A stretch of 64,000 nucleotides of DNA from an uncultured Caulobacterales bacterium (GTDB lineage: Bacteria; Pseudomonadota; Alphaproteobacteria; Caulobacterales; Maricaulaceae): the NCBI GenBank assembly GCA_937929915.1, contig CALFUN010000007.1, positions 1 through 64,000 on the forward strand, in the 5' to 3' direction. A model generated the notes under the pieces. The model was not told the origin of the DNA, searched no databases, and worked only from the letters and a program-made list of their open reading frames with translations. Positions 16,204-26,039 of this stretch are shown here, in pieces. The position numbers were made by a program, and so were the translations under genes. The first letter of the stretch is position 1; each line of letters opens with the position of its first letter.

Positions 16204-17070
16204 CTAATGCTCTACGTCACGCCAAACACGCTGATAGGTAAACCAAAGCAGGATGGATAGGATAAGCAGATATAGCATGACTTTAAGGCCAGTGGCCTTA
16301 CGAACTTCCAATTTTGGATCCGAGGCCCATGCGATAAATTCGGTCACATCCGCCGCCATTTGCTCAACCGTAGCTTCGGGTGCAGGCACCGTTTTAATCT
16401 CGCCTGTATGGTGATCTTCCACAGTTGTTGGCGCATATTCTACCAAGCCCTCTGAGAGAGGCGCAGCCATAGCAATTTTAAACCCGTCCATAACAGGATT
16501 ATAATGCTGTCCTGGCGCCAGTTCTATATCATCTGGTTTTGGCGTATCGTAAGAAATCAGCAAATTATACAGATAATCAGCCCCGCCATTCCGCGCTTTG
16601 ACCATAACAGATAAATCTGGCGGCAAAGCCCCGCCATTAGAGGCGCGTGCGGCCGCTTCATTTGGAAAAATCGCTGGGAATTTATCCGCTGGAATGCCTG
16701 TCCGTTCTATGGCATCGCCCGTATCAGCATCAATATCGGTAATTTGCCAATCTGCTGCGAAATTTTTAATCAGTGGATTATCATTCGGGTTTTTATAATC
16801 AGGATTATAAAAGGGCGCGCCTTTATCACCCAAATGGCGAAAGGCAACATGTTTTAGCTGATGGCAAGCGGAACACACCTCTCGGTAAACTTGATAGCCG
16901 CGCTGCGCCGCCGCTTTGTCATATGTTCCGAAAAGGCCATTAAAATGCCAGTGCTTATGCACCATCTTATAATCGCTTTTACCGCCCCCCGCCGCATAGG
17001 CGATACTTGAGACAGTTGCGATGACAACAGCGCCAATAAAGGCAACATTTTTAAGTGTTTTAAACGTCAT
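16204..17070 (-). CDS. petC: Cytochrome c1 of the bc1 complex
   Basis: The heme-containing cytochrome c1 subunit of ubiquinol-cytochrome c reductase. ATG 17070 has a GGGAG site and starts the signal peptide (ending IAYA); the frame to 17118 overlaps petB and has no support. The heme c site is CSACHQ in REVCSACHQLKHVAFRHLG. A Met axial-ligand region lies near MAAPLSEGLVEY, and a single C-terminal helix (MLYLLILSILLWFTY) anchors it to the membrane. It is the last gene of petABC, ending at a strong terminator. The length of about 288 residues is normal. Confidence 0.96.
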   Translation of the reverse strand: MTFKTLKNVAFIGAVVIATVSSIAYAAGGGKSDYKMVHKHWHFNGLFGTYDKAAAQRGYQVYREVCSACHQLKHVAFRHLGDKGAPFYNPDYKNPNDNPLIKNFAADWQITDIDADTGDAIERTGIPADKFPAIFPNEAAARASNGGALPPDLSVMVKARNGGADYLYNLLISYDTPKPDDIELAPGQHYNPVMDGFKIAMAAPLSEGLVEYAPTTVEDHHTGEIKTVPAPEATVEQMAADVTEFIAWASDPKLEVRKATGLKVMLYLLILSILLWFTYQRVWRDVEH

Positions 17071-17080
17071 ATCCGTCTCC

Positions 17081-18358
17081 CTATTCTGCAGCGGCAGGTA
17101 CATGAGCCTTTGACCCAAGCACGGATTTCGTAATGGATTCAGGCCGTATCAGAGGTTTTTCAACCAGACCTAAAATCGGTAAGATAATGAGGAAATAAGC
17201 AAAGTAATAAATTGTCGAGATTTGCGACAAACGATAGAATGTCAAACCAACATCACCCAGCTTGAAGACATAATTATCTGGCGTTTCAGCACCGCACCAA
17301 CCTAGAAGGAAACAGAACACCAAGAAAATCAAGAAGAACCATTTTGCAACAGGGCGGAAGCGCATAGAGCGCACTTTAGATGAATCAAGCCATGGTAAAA
17401 TAAATAGCACAACAATCGCACCAATCATCAATAAGATACCTAATAGCTTATCTGGAACAGCGCGCAAAATCGCATAAAATGGCAAGAAATACCATTCTGG
17501 CACAATATGCGCGGGAGTTTGCAAAGCATTGGCTTCGATATAATTATCGGCATGGCCCAATGAATCTGGCAGATAGAATAAGAAGAATGCAAATATCAGC
17601 AAGAACACAACCAGAGCAAAAGCATCTTTAATCGTATAAAACGGATGAAAACTCAGCGTATCTGATTTGGTTTTTGGTGTCACGCCAATCGGGTTGTTTT
17701 GTCCAACATGATGCAAAGCCCAAACATGCAGACCAACGAGAGCAGCAATCACGAATGGAAGCAAGTAATGCAGCGCAAAGAAGCGGTTTAATGTAGCATT
17801 ATTGACTGCATATCCGCCAAGCAGCCATTGCTGCAAAGTCTCGCCGACAAATGGAACTGCGCCAAAAAAGCCTGTAATCACAGTTGCGCCCCAGAAAGAC
17901 ATTTGCCCCCAAGGCAATGTATATCCCAGAAAGGCCGTTGCCATCATAATCAGATAAATCAAGCAGCCTATAATCCAAAGCAATTCACGCGGCGCCTTGT
18001 AAGAGCCGTAATAAAGCGCTCTGAACATGTGCATATAAACAGCCAAGAAGAACATAGACGCGCCCACGGCATGTAAGGGCTGCAACATCCATCCAAATGG
18101 CACATCGCGTTTAATACGCTGTACAGATTCAAATGCCATATCGACATTTGGCACATAATGCATAGCCAGAATAATCCCGGAGAGAATTTGCGTCATTAAG
18201 CATAAGGTCAAAATGCCGCCAAATGTCCACCAATAATTCAAATTGCGCGGAGACGGGAATGTCATGAAATCTGCGCCCATGCGGATAATCGGCAAACGCT
18301 GATCTAACCACTTTTCAGCGGCATATTTTGGTTCATATGTAGATGGATGTCCTGACAT
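17081..18358 (-). CDS. petB: Cytochrome b of the bc1 complex
   Basis: The membrane-embedded cytochrome b with both quinone sites. It has 425 residues and about eight to nine hydrophobic helices. The four heme-ligand histidines are visible in two pairs, in PLHAVGASMFFLAVYMHMF and FALHYLLPFVIAALVGLHVW. The Qo-site motif PEWYFLPFYAILRA is intact. A long first loop and a C-terminal extension are typical of alphaproteobacterial and mitochondrial forms. It lies 1 base after petA and 10 bases before petC, a tight operon. Confidence 0.97.
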   Translation of the reverse strand: MSGHPSTYEPKYAAEKWLDQRLPIIRMGADFMTFPSPRNLNYWWTFGGILTLCLMTQILSGIILAMHYVPNVDMAFESVQRIKRDVPFGWMLQPLHAVGASMFFLAVYMHMFRALYYGSYKAPRELLWIIGCLIYLIMMATAFLGYTLPWGQMSFWGATVITGFFGAVPFVGETLQQWLLGGYAVNNATLNRFFALHYLLPFVIAALVGLHVWALHHVGQNNPIGVTPKTKSDTLSFHPFYTIKDAFALVVFLLIFAFFLFYLPDSLGHADNYIEANALQTPAHIVPEWYFLPFYAILRAVPDKLLGILLMIGAIVVLFILPWLDSSKVRSMRFRPVAKWFFLIFLVFCFLLGWCGAETPDNYVFKLGDVGLTFYRLSQISTIYYFAYFLIILPILGLVEKPLIRPESITKSVLGSKAHVPAAAE

Positions 18359-18359
18359 G

Positions 18360-18914
18360 TTACCCTACCTTGATCACTGTGTCGGAAATATATGTATAAT
18401 TTGGGATTTCCATATTCTTAGGCGCTGGGCCTTTACGAACACGGCCTGATGTATCGTAATGCGAGCCATGGCACGGGCAATACCACCCATTAAAGTCGCC
18501 AGCCTCGCCAAGCGGGATGCAGCCAAAATGCGTACACACTCCAATCATGACCAAAAAGCGCGGATCCACGGAACCATCTGCCTTTGGAATAAGACGTGAG
18601 CTATCTTCCGCGGGATCAGGGCAATCTGCAAGATTGGTGCTTTCGGCCTCGGCAATTTCTGCCGGTGTGCGGTGGCGCACAAAGACAGGTTTGCCGCGCC
18701 AGAGCATCTTAACTTGCTGGCCTTCATCAATGCGCGATAAGTCAATCTCGATAGAGCCTGCCGCCAACGTATCTGCCGCCTTGCCCATTTGCGCGATTAG
18801 CGGCCAAGCGAGAGAGGCTGCGCCTGCGGCTGCAACAGCGCCCGTGGCTATAAATATAAAATCGCGCTTTGTTTCATCTTGCGGCGCGTCTGTTTTTGTC
18901 ATGGCATCAGACAT
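18360..18914 (-). CDS. petA: Rieske iron-sulfur subunit of the bc1 complex
   Basis: The Rieske [2Fe-2S] protein that passes electrons from ubiquinol to cytochrome c1. At 184 residues it has an N-terminal anchor/Tat-type signal region (ETKRDFIFIATGAVAAAGAA) and both cluster-binding loops: CTHFGCIP and CPCHGSHYD, with two Cys and two His ligands. It is the first gene of petABC. AGGAG lies upstream of the ATG at 18914. The usual alphaproteobacterial order A, B, C is preserved. The 268-base gap up to trmL probably holds its promoter. Confidence 0.96.
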   Translation of the reverse strand: MSDAMTKTDAPQDETKRDFIFIATGAVAAAGAASLAWPLIAQMGKAADTLAAGSIEIDLSRIDEGQQVKMLWRGKPVFVRHRTPAEIAEAESTNLADCPDPAEDSSRLIPKADGSVDPRFLVMIGVCTHFGCIPLGEAGDFNGWYCPCHGSHYDTSGRVRKGPAPKNMEIPNYTYISDTVIKVG

Positions 18915-19182
18915 GGTCTGTCCACTCCTGTTCTAGTCAATTTCATTCCCTGAGCAGGGCTTTAGTCACATCTACATCAAAATGCCACAATTTATTCGCG
19001 TCAGAACGCCGCAATTTGACATCAATCACAGGCTTTACGCAGCTTTTGCCTGTTTTTACTGGCTATTCATATCAAAACACAACCTTACAGGCCAATGCCC
19101 CCATATTATCACCTATCAATTTGTGGGTATTACATAATTATCAGAATCGTCAGAATTAGGCCTAATAGTTAGGACTGCTGTC

Positions 19183-19665
19183 TTGCAAAATACCCAAAAC
19201 GCGCTAACAGGCGGTATGCGTGTGACCCTCTACCAACCCGACATAGCCGCTAATCTTGGTGCGGTTATGCGGACAACAGCCTGTTTTAATACAACACTTT
19301 CCATTATAGAGCCTTGCGGATTTCCGCTATCTGCAAAATCTCTGCGCCGCGCGGCTATGGATTATGGCACGCCGCAAAATCTGATACGGCATAGTAGCTG
19401 GGAGACCTATGATGCCACCCCGCACGCAGGGCGGCGGGTCTTATTAACCACACACGGCGCAACGTCTTTAACTGACTTTGTTTTCACCCCAAATGACGAG
19501 CTTATATTTGGCCAAGAGAGCGCAGGGGTTCCAGATTATGTTCACGCTGCCATGGACGCGCGCGTCATCATTCCTATATCTGAACAAGCCCGCTCTTTTA
19601 ATCTGTCCAATGCCGTTGCGATTGTTTTATGGGAAGCTCTGCGGCAGACAGATCAGCTACCCTAA
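19183..19665 (+). CDS. trmL: tRNA (cytidine(34)-2'-O)-methyltransferase TrmL
   Basis: A SPOUT-class, SAM-dependent methyltransferase of about 150-160 residues that modifies the wobble base of some tRNALeu species. The N-terminus has MRVTLYQPDIAANLGAVMRT. The C-terminal knot carries LIFGQESAGVPD and IIPISEQARSFNLSNAVAIV, the cofactor-binding signature. The start is uncertain. TTG 19183 has AGGA 8 bases upstream, while ATG 19216 fits the usual family N-terminus but lacks a good site. It lies 10 bases upstream of the acetyltransferase gene and divergent from petA, a neighbourhood common in alphaproteobacteria. Confidence 0.93.
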   Translation: MQNTQNALTGGMRVTLYQPDIAANLGAVMRTTACFNTTLSIIEPCGFPLSAKSLRRAAMDYGTPQNLIRHSSWETYDATPHAGRRVLLTTHGATSLTDFVFTPNDELIFGQESAGVPDYVHAAMDARVIIPISEQARSFNLSNAVAIVLWEALRQTDQLP

Positions 19666-19675
19666 GAACCGGCTT

Positions 19676-20356
19676 ATGACAGACAATACATATCCAATCA
19701 TTTGGCCACCACCCAATCCGCAAAAATTATCAGGTCAATGGGTCAAGCTTATGGCCTTAAATTGGGACAAACATGGCACAGACTTAGCCGCACATATTAC
19801 AGGCCCGGGCACTGAAAATCTATGGAATTACATGTCTATAGGGCCGTTTAAAGCTCTGCCTGATTTGATCGCGGCCTACGACCTTATCCGAAAAGACAAT
19901 GGCTGGGTCACGCTCGCGATTACCGACACGGCAACCCAGCGCGCCTTCGGTCTTGTGAGCTATATGCGCATACGCCCAAAACATGGCAGCGCAGAGGTTG
20001 GATGCGTCCTTTACAGCCGCGCCCTACAGCGCAGTACGGGCGCAACCGAAGTCATTTACCTCATGGCGAAATATATATTCGACACGCTCGGCTATCGCCG
20101 CTTTGAATGGAAATGTCATAACGATAATAAAGCCTCAAAAGCCGCCGCTTTAAGGTTTGGGTTTCAATATGAAGGTTTATTCCGTAAGGATATGATCTCA
20201 AAAGGCAAAAACCGAGATACGGCTTGGTTTGCTATGACTGATGATGATTGGCCCATAATTCGAAAGGGATTCGAAACATGGCTCAATGCAGATAACTTTA
20301 ATGAAACGGGCCAACAACACCGTACGCTCATGGAATGCCGAGAAAATCATGTTTAA
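19676..20356 (+). CDS. GNAT family N-acetyltransferase (RimJ/RimL-like)
   Basis: A 226-residue acetyl-CoA-dependent acetyltransferase. The conserved core lies at about 70-180, with [44 protein letters not shown] (the acetyl-CoA loop), [15 protein letters not shown] and [15 protein letters not shown]. This is the pattern of RimJ/RimL proteins that acetylate protein N-termini or small molecules. The substrate is unknown. ATG 19676 overlaps nothing; the longer frame in front is a shadow of trmL. Its stop overlaps hemF by 8 bases, suggesting coupled translation. Confidence 0.9.
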   Translation: MTDNTYPIIWPPPNPQKLSGQWVKLMALNWDKHGTDLAAHITGPGTENLWNYMSIGPFKALPDLIAAYDLIRKDNGWVTLAITDTATQRAFGLVSYMRIRPKHGSAEVGCVLYSRALQRSTGATEVIYLMAKYIFDTLGYRRFEWKCHNDNKASKAAALRFGFQYEGLFRKDMISKGKNRDTAWFAMTDDDWPIIRKGFETWLNADNFNETGQQHRTLMECRENHV

Positions 20357-21212
20357 ACAAAAAAAAGATACCGCCGCCGCATGGTTCAAAACACTTCGCA
20401 ATGACATATGCGCCGAATTTGAAGCTCTAGAGCGCGAAGCCCCAAGTCATCTTTATTCAGGCAAAGCCGGGGCATTTGAATTTAAAGACTGGCAGCGCAA
20501 AGTCGACAATGGGGGCGGCGGAACGGGCGGTATGCTACGCGGGCGATTATTTGAAAAATGCGGCGTCCATATTTCCGTCGTTAAAGGCGAATTTGACGGC
20601 GAGATGCGCGAAAAAACACCGGGCGCAAAGGATGATCCGCGCTTTTGGGCCGCGGGAATTTCCCTCATTGCGCATATGCACAATCCGCGCGTGCCTGCTG
20701 TGCATATGAATACGCGCTATATTGTGACAACCCGCGATTGGTTTGGCGGCGGTGCCGATCTAACGCCTACACAAGCCATTGACCGCACCCAAAACTCGCA
20801 AGATGCCATAGACTTTCATGCAGGCATGAAAGCCGCTTGCGCGGGGCATGATGTGGCTGATTATCCAAGATTTAAAGACTGGTGCGATGAATATTTCCAC
20901 TTACAGCACCGTGAGGAGCCGCGCGGTATTGGCGGGATTTTCTATGATCGCCATAATAGCGGTGATTGGGACGCCGATTTTGCGTTCACGCAAGATGTCG
21001 GACGACATTTTCTAAAAACCTATAGCGCGATCGTGCGACGACGTATGAATGAGCCTTGGACGCAAGATGAGCGCGAGGAACAACTCATCACGCGCGGGCG
21101 CTATGTGGAGTTTAACTTACTTTGGGATCGCGGCACGACATTCGGGTTAAAAACAGGCGGAAACGTCGATACGATTTTATCATCCATGCCCCCCATCGTA
21201 AAATGGCCTTAA
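20349..21212 (+). CDS. hemF: Oxygen-dependent coproporphyrinogen III oxidase
   Basis: Converts coproporphyrinogen III to protoporphyrinogen IX in aerobic heme synthesis. The 287-residue protein shows the family blocks in order: a Gly-rich [43 protein letters not shown] with the active-site Asp, RGIGGIFYD, and [17 protein letters not shown] plus SSMPP. ATG 20349 is chosen because it starts the conserved [13 protein letters not shown] segment; the longer frame lies within the acetyltransferase. No hemN is nearby, so this step depends on oxygen as far as the window shows. Confidence 0.96.
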   Translation: MFKQKKDTAAAWFKTLRNDICAEFEALEREAPSHLYSGKAGAFEFKDWQRKVDNGGGGTGGMLRGRLFEKCGVHISVVKGEFDGEMREKTPGAKDDPRFWAAGISLIAHMHNPRVPAVHMNTRYIVTTRDWFGGGADLTPTQAIDRTQNSQDAIDFHAGMKAACAGHDVADYPRFKDWCDEYFHLQHREEPRGIGGIFYDRHNSGDWDADFAFTQDVGRHFLKTYSAIVRRRMNEPWTQDEREEQLITRGRYVEFNLLWDRGTTFGLKTGGNVDTILSSMPPIVKWP

Positions 21213-21269
21213 CTGCAATCTTACGGATAGTCTACTAGGCAAGCCATCAGAAATATGGTATAAATCTAT

Positions 21270-21839
21270 ATGAAAAAACTTTTGTTTATAAGTGTAACGG
21301 CAATTTTTATCAGTGGAATAGCGTTGACCAGTTACGCGCAGGTCATCGTTTCAGGTAAAGGTCCACAGCAAATTTGCTATGAGAAAGCCTTATACGGCAA
21401 TTCAGGTACAAAAGCCGCAATCCAATCATGTAATGAAGGCTTAGAGCGAGCTTTATCCAGCAAGGACAAAGCGGCCACTTATGTTAATCGCGGAATCTTA
21501 TACATGCGCAAGTCCGAGTATAATGCCGCGCGCGCTGATTATGAAAATGCGATCGCAACAAACCCTAATCTACCCGAAGCTTATATGAATTACGGTGCAG
21601 TATTAATTCATTTAAATGAAAATGATGCTGCATTAGAGGCCTTAAACACCGCCATAAATGATTTTGACTCACAGCACCTACATCAAGCTCTTTATAACCG
21701 CGCTATTATATATGATCGTAAAGATAACTTTCGGGATGCCTATTTAGATTTAAAGCGCGCTCTTGAGTTGCGACCTGATTGGGAAGATGCAAAAACTGCG
21801 ATTACGAGATATAAAGTTGTAACAAAAACCGCAAGTTAA
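21270..21839 (+). CDS. Exported TPR-repeat protein
   Basis: A 189-residue periplasmic protein with signal peptide (ending TSYA) and about three tetratricopeptide repeats between residues 50 and 180. These include ATYVNRGILYMRKSEYNAAR, PEAYMNYGAVLIHLNENDAA and ALYNRAIIYDRKDNFRDAY. TPRs mediate protein-protein contacts; no partner can be named. It stands between hemF and fabA on the same strand, with 57 bases before it and 129 after, so it may be its own unit. Similar small exported TPR proteins are common in Hyphomonas-like genomes, by my recollection. Confidence 0.85.
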   Translation: MKKLLFISVTAIFISGIALTSYAQVIVSGKGPQQICYEKALYGNSGTKAAIQSCNEGLERALSSKDKAATYVNRGILYMRKSEYNAARADYENAIATNPNLPEAYMNYGAVLIHLNENDAALEALNTAINDFDSQHLHQALYNRAIIYDRKDNFRDAYLDLKRALELRPDWEDAKTAITRYKVVTKTAS

Positions 21840-21968
21840 ATATCGCTCTCAAAGACCATTACACGTGCAATGAAATAATAACCTCATTGTTAACCAGTTT
21901 AGGCCTTGAGTTTACCAAGCTTTTCTTTATTTTCCCCGCAAAACTCTAAATATGATTGCGGCACAAGC

Positions 21969-22487
21969 ATGAAAAAAATACAGCCTTCCTATGATTATGA
22001 TGATTTGATCATCAGCGGTGAACAAAGCTTGTTTGGGCCAGGAAACGCCAAATTGCCCTTGCCGCCAATGCTTATGCTCGACCGCATCACGCATATGTCA
22101 GAAACGGGCGGTGAATTTGATAAAGGGCAACTCATAGCCGAATTAGATGTTAATCCTGATCTCTGGTTTTTCGAATGTCATTTCAAAGATGACCCTGTGA
22201 TGCCCGGCTGCCTTGGACTTGATGCCATGTGGCAATTAGTAGGCTTCTGGCTCGGTTGGTCAGGCTCACCCGGGCGCGGGCGCGCCCTCGGTGTCGGCGA
22301 AGTGAAATTTACAGGCCAAGTCACGCCTGACATTAAAAATGTGCGATATGAAATTGACTTAAAGCGCGTTATCCGCAGAAAGCTTGTACTCGGTATAGCT
22401 GATGGCCGTATGTATGCCGATGATGAATTAATTTATAGAGCAAAAGACTTGCGGGTTGGATTATTTATTCCGCAAGATGGAGAATAA
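21969..22487 (+). CDS. fabA: 3-hydroxydecanoyl-ACP dehydratase/isomerase FabA
   Basis: The bifunctional dehydratase/isomerase that introduces the cis double bond for unsaturated fatty acids in the anaerobic-type pathway. The catalytic His and Asp are visible in [23 protein letters not shown] 21969 gives 172 residues, the usual length; the frame from 21906 adds an unsupported leader. fabB follows after one base, completing the unsaturation pair. The ribosome site is weak. Confidence 0.96.
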   Translation: MKKIQPSYDYDDLIISGEQSLFGPGNAKLPLPPMLMLDRITHMSETGGEFDKGQLIAELDVNPDLWFFECHFKDDPVMPGCLGLDAMWQLVGFWLGWSGSPGRGRALGVGEVKFTGQVTPDIKNVRYEIDLKRVIRRKLVLGIADGRMYADDELIYRAKDLRVGLFIPQDGE

Positions 22488-22488
22488 A

Positions 22489-23706
22489 ATGCGCCGGGTT
22501 GTTGTTACAGGATTGGGGATTGTCTCTTGCATTGGGAATAATGTTGATGATGTTGCTGCCAATTTAAAGGCAGGTCGCTCAGGCATCACCAAAGACGAAA
22601 AAATGGCCGAATTTGGCTTTCGTAGTCAAATCTCTGGACGGCCAGAAATCAACGCCAAAGACTTTATCGAAAAACGCTCTATGCGGTTCATGGCCGATGC
22701 AGCCGCTTGGAGCGCGATCTCCATGCAACAAGCCATTGATGATGCAGGCCTAACGCCAGAGCAGGTGTCGCATGAACGTACAGGCATCATTGCAGGGTCT
22801 GGCGGGCCATCCTCACTAGAAATTGTTCGCGCCGCTGACATTACACGAAAAAATAATTCACCAAAACGCATTGGGCCATTTGCCGTCCCCAAAGCAATGT
22901 CCTCGACTGTCTCTGCAACTCTAGCAACACATTTCAAAATTAAAGGCGTGAATTACTCCATCACCTCTGCATGTACCACATCCTTGCATTGCATAGGCGC
23001 AGCATGCGAACAAATCCAATGGGGCAAGCAAGACATTATGTTTGCGGGCGGCGGCGAAGAAATTGAATGGACCATGTCTTCACTCTTTGATGCTATGGGG
23101 GCAATGAGTAGCAAGTATAATGATAGCCCAAAAACAGCAAGCCGCGCATTTGACGCAACGCGTGATGGTTTTATCATTGCTGGCGGCGCAGGCATGCTTG
23201 TCCTCGAAGATTATGAGCATGCGATTGCACGTGGGGCAAAAATTTACGCTGAAATCGTAGGCTATGCGGCCACATCAGATGGATATGACATGGTTGCCCC
23301 GTCTGGCGAAGGGGCCGAGCGCGCAATGCGCATGGCTCTTAAAAGCGCAGGGCTTGAAACGGTTGATTATATCAACCCGCATGCCACCTCAACGCCAGTC
23401 GGCGATGTCGCAGAAACCAAAGCCATTGAACGTGTCTTTGGCCTTAACGGGCCTTATGTGTCTGCAACCAAATGCTTAACAGGCCACAGCCTCGGCGCAG
23501 CGGGCGTTCAAGAAGCCATTTACACACTTCTCATGATGGACAGAAATTTTGTTGCCCCTAGCATCAATATAACTACGCTCGACCCCGAGCTGCCTGCCAT
23601 CAATATAGCGCGCGAAGCCATTGAAACCGATGTGAATATTGCCATGTCAAATAGTTTTGGGTTTGGCGGTACGAATGGCAGCGTGATTTTTGCTAAAATA
23701 ACATAA
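22489..23706 (+). CDS. fabB: 3-oxoacyl-ACP synthase I FabB
   Basis: Beta-ketoacyl-ACP synthase I, which elongates cis-unsaturated acyl-ACPs made by FabA. The Cys-His-His triad is intact: Cys in [13 protein letters not shown], His in [11 protein letters not shown] and His in [14 protein letters not shown] 22489 starts the canonical [13 protein letters not shown] and has GGAG within the fabA end. It is 405 residues, typical for FabB. Together with fabA and the nearby fabI it makes an unsaturated fatty acid cluster, interrupted by one MipA-like gene. Confidence 0.96.
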   Translation: MRRVVVTGLGIVSCIGNNVDDVAANLKAGRSGITKDEKMAEFGFRSQISGRPEINAKDFIEKRSMRFMADAAAWSAISMQQAIDDAGLTPEQVSHERTGIIAGSGGPSSLEIVRAADITRKNNSPKRIGPFAVPKAMSSTVSATLATHFKIKGVNYSITSACTTSLHCIGAACEQIQWGKQDIMFAGGGEEIEWTMSSLFDAMGAMSSKYNDSPKTASRAFDATRDGFIIAGGAGMLVLEDYEHAIARGAKIYAEIVGYAATSDGYDMVAPSGEGAERAMRMALKSAGLETVDYINPHATSTPVGDVAETKAIERVFGLNGPYVSATKCLTGHSLGAAGVQEAIYTLLMMDRNFVAPSINITTLDPELPAINIAREAIETDVNIAMSNSFGFGGTNGSVIFAKIT

Positions 23707-23714
23707 GCCTCTTT

Positions 23715-23742
23715 ATTTAAATACCTGCATTTAAATATCTGC
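23715..23742 (+). repeat. Tandem 14-bp AT-rich repeat
   Basis: Two adjacent copies of a 14-base unit beginning ATTTAAATA (23715-23728 and 23729-23742) differ at one position. They lie just after fabB in the gap before the MipA-like gene. Function unknown; a regulatory site or a simple duplication are both possible. Confidence 0.55.
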
Positions 23743-23827
23743 CTTATTTGCGACTAGATTTAAAAATAGTGCCATTTTCAATAAAATGTGATGATGCGAT
23801 TGCAAGACGGACAGTTATAGAGGCAAA

Positions 23828-24679
23828 ATGATTATAGAAAAAACACGTAGACATGGCAAAATAAAACGTAAATTGCCCCTAAATGCCGCCCTTATGCTAG
23901 GCACTTTCACCGCCTTCATATGCACAGCACAAACCAGCCACGCTCAAGACTCAATTTTCGACATTCCTGCGCCGCATAATGAGAGCTATGCAGATGTTGG
24001 GGTCGCTGGCGTTGTCCGCGACACATATGTTGGGAGCGGCGAAACAGAAACACTCGCCTTGCCATTTATAAATGCCGAATATAAGGGCCGTTTATTTGTT
24101 AAACCGGGCTTAGGCGCAGGTGTTTACGCCATTAAAAATGATCGGTTTCGTTTATCAGCCTCGGCCAATCTTGCTCTTGGCCGCGATACCGAAGACACAC
24201 CTTTCAAAGACCTTGGGCTTAATGAAGACCTATTAGAAATTGATACAACAGTGACCGTCGCCGTTGCTGGGCGATATTACCTGCCCTTTGGTGCCATTGA
24301 TGTCTTAGGCACCATTCCTGTTGGCGGAGATTTAGACGGCCAGCGCCTTGATACCTTATTCACAACAGAAATTAAGCCGATGAAAAAGTTACGCATCACC
24401 CCTGGGGTGCGCGCAACCTATCAATCATCTGGCTGGCTCAATTCCATTTATGGCGTAAATGCAGAACAAGCGACAACAATAGGCATTGATGAGTTTTCAA
24501 CCGGCGGACAAATTGCAACTGTTGGCGCCCATGCCGTTGGCTATTATCAGCTTCCAAATAATTTTGAGATCGTTGGCCTTGTAAATTATTCACGTCTTTT
24601 AGGCGATGTACAAGATAGTCCGCTCACCGATTCCAATAACGGTATTACAGCAGCGCTAGGTATTGCAAAACAGTTTTAG
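23828..24679 (+). CDS. MipA/OmpV family outer-membrane protein
   Basis: A 283-residue predicted outer-membrane beta-barrel with a long basic N-region and signal peptide (ending SHAQ at about residue 40). The mature part resembles MipA/OmpV. It starts with YADVGVAGVVRDTYVGSGET and YKGRLFVKPGLGAG, and has alternating hydrophobic strands and a terminal AKQF ending in Phe. MipA-like proteins act as scaffolds or porin-like barrels; the role here is unknown. It separates fabB from fabI and is followed by a strong hairpin, so it probably does not belong to the fatty acid operon. Confidence 0.75.
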   Translation: MIIEKTRRHGKIKRKLPLNAALMLGTFTAFICTAQTSHAQDSIFDIPAPHNESYADVGVAGVVRDTYVGSGETETLALPFINAEYKGRLFVKPGLGAGVYAIKNDRFRLSASANLALGRDTEDTPFKDLGLNEDLLEIDTTVTVAVAGRYYLPFGAIDVLGTIPVGGDLDGQRLDTLFTTEIKPMKKLRITPGVRATYQSSGWLNSIYGVNAEQATTIGIDEFSTGGQIATVGAHAVGYYQLPNNFEIVGLVNYSRLLGDVQDSPLTDSNNGITAALGIAKQF

Positions 24680-24687
24680 CAACAGGA

Positions 24688-24715
24688 AATTTAACACGGC
24701 AATCCGTGTTAAATT
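24688..24715. terminator. 12-bp inverted repeat after the MipA-like gene
   Basis: A 12-bp perfect inverted repeat (24688-24699 with 24704-24715) with a 4-base loop, 9 bases after the stop codon. The T tract is short and broken, so termination is the likeliest use, but a palindromic protein-binding site upstream of fabI is a reasonable alternative. Confidence 0.6.
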
Positions 24716-24791
24716 CCAACCATTAGACTAGCCAACAGCCTGAAATCACTTTAGTCTACGCCCAACACACATATTTACCCTGAGGCACGTT

Positions 24792-25640
24792 ATGGCTGAA
24801 CAAATTTTCCCAACAGGTAGCTTAATGGCAGGCAAGCGCGGCCTGATAATGGGCGTAGCGAATAAGAATTCTATCGCTTGGGCGATTGCCCGCCAACTCG
24901 CGGCCCAAGGCGCAGAACTCGCCTTTACATATCAAGGGGAAAAACTCCTACGCCGTGTCAAACCTTTGGCTGAAAGCGTCTTACCAAAAGGGGCAAATGG
25001 CGAGCCCATTTTATGTGATTGCGATGTAACAAATGATCAGCAAATGGAGCGCACATTCCAGACCTTAAAAGAAAAATGGGGGAAGATAGATTTCCTAGTT
25101 CACGCGATTGCCTTTGCAGGTAAGGATCAGCTTGAAGGCTCTTTCATTGATAATACAACGCGTGATGGATTTAAATCAGCGCTTGATATTTCAGCCTATA
25201 GCTTTGTCGATGCAGGTCGCCGCGCATCCCAAATCATGAATGATGGCGGAGCTATGATTACGCTGACATATCTAGGCTCGGAACGCGTTGTCCCGAATTA
25301 TAATGTCATGGGCGTAGCTAAGGCCGCACTTGAAGCCAGCACACGCTATATGGCCGCCGATCTCGGCCCGCGCCAAATCCGCGTCAATGCCATTTCCGCT
25401 GGCCCAATTAAAACACTCGCAGCCGCAGGCATTGGCTCAGGCCGGCATATGTTTCGCTTCAACAAAGCTGCCAGCGCCTTACAAGACAATACGGATCCGA
25501 TGGGCGTTGCGGGGGCGGCGCTTTATCTGCTCTCAGATTTAGGCCTGTCTTGCACAGGCGAAACCCATCATGTTGATGGTGGTTTCCACGCAATCGGCAT
25601 GCCCCAAGAAGGCCCGCTACGCGATAGTATGCCCGATTAA
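24792..25640 (+). CDS. fabI: Enoyl-ACP reductase FabI
   Basis: An NADH-dependent enoyl-ACP reductase that completes each elongation cycle. It is a 282-residue SDR-fold protein. GKRGLIMGVANKNSIAWAIA binds the nucleotide; the catalytic Tyr-x6-Lys is in YNVMGVAKAALEA, and SAGPIKTLAA is the substrate loop. Starts at ATG 24792 or ATG 24825 are both possible; the shorter begins MAGKRG, like many FabI proteins. It is the classical triclosan-target isoform, as opposed to FabV or FabK. Confidence 0.96.
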   Translation: MAEQIFPTGSLMAGKRGLIMGVANKNSIAWAIARQLAAQGAELAFTYQGEKLLRRVKPLAESVLPKGANGEPILCDCDVTNDQQMERTFQTLKEKWGKIDFLVHAIAFAGKDQLEGSFIDNTTRDGFKSALDISAYSFVDAGRRASQIMNDGGAMITLTYLGSERVVPNYNVMGVAKAALEASTRYMAADLGPRQIRVNAISAGPIKTLAAAGIGSGRHMFRFNKAASALQDNTDPMGVAGAALYLLSDLGLSCTGETHHVDGGFHAIGMPQEGPLRDSMPD

Positions 25641-25655
25641 ACCGTCACTGGCGTC

Positions 25656-26039
25656 TTAGGTTTTATTGAATGACCGGCTTGCCCATAAAATCAAAGCTAT
25701 AAGCGGAAATTGCAAGGCTACGCGCAACCAAAGCGTGGCCGTGCTTGTCTCTATATCGCCAAAGCCAACCCCAGCTATCGCCATATAGATATTCGCGGGC
25801 AGCACGGCGAGTAAATATAAACTCAGCCATAGACCCGTTTTCTGCTGATATTTTGGCCATAATAAACCGATTGCAAAGACAAGCTCCATCAGCCCTGTCA
25901 TCCAGACAATCGGATATTTAAACGGCAGAAATGGCGGAACAATCGCAGCAAAACTGTCGTCATGCACAAAATGTAAAATACCCGCCGCAAAGAAAAACAC
26001 AGCCAGTAACGCGCAAATCATATATTTAAAGCGTTTCAT
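25656..26039 (-). CDS. DoxX family membrane protein
   Basis: A 127-residue protein with four predicted transmembrane helices, matching small DoxX-like proteins. ATG 26039 is preferred over 26087 because the conserved start MKRFKYMICALLAVFFFAAG begins there. It overlaps the stop of the upstream small protein by 14 bases, so the two are probably translated together. Patterns such as GLMELVFAIGLLWPKYQQ are characteristic. DoxX-like proteins are linked to redox or thiosulfate metabolism in some species; the function here is not known. It converges on fabI. Confidence 0.82.
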   Translation of the reverse strand: MKRFKYMICALLAVFFFAAGILHFVHDDSFAAIVPPFLPFKYPIVWMTGLMELVFAIGLLWPKYQQKTGLWLSLYLLAVLPANIYMAIAGVGFGDIETSTATLWLRVALQFPLIALILWASRSFNKT

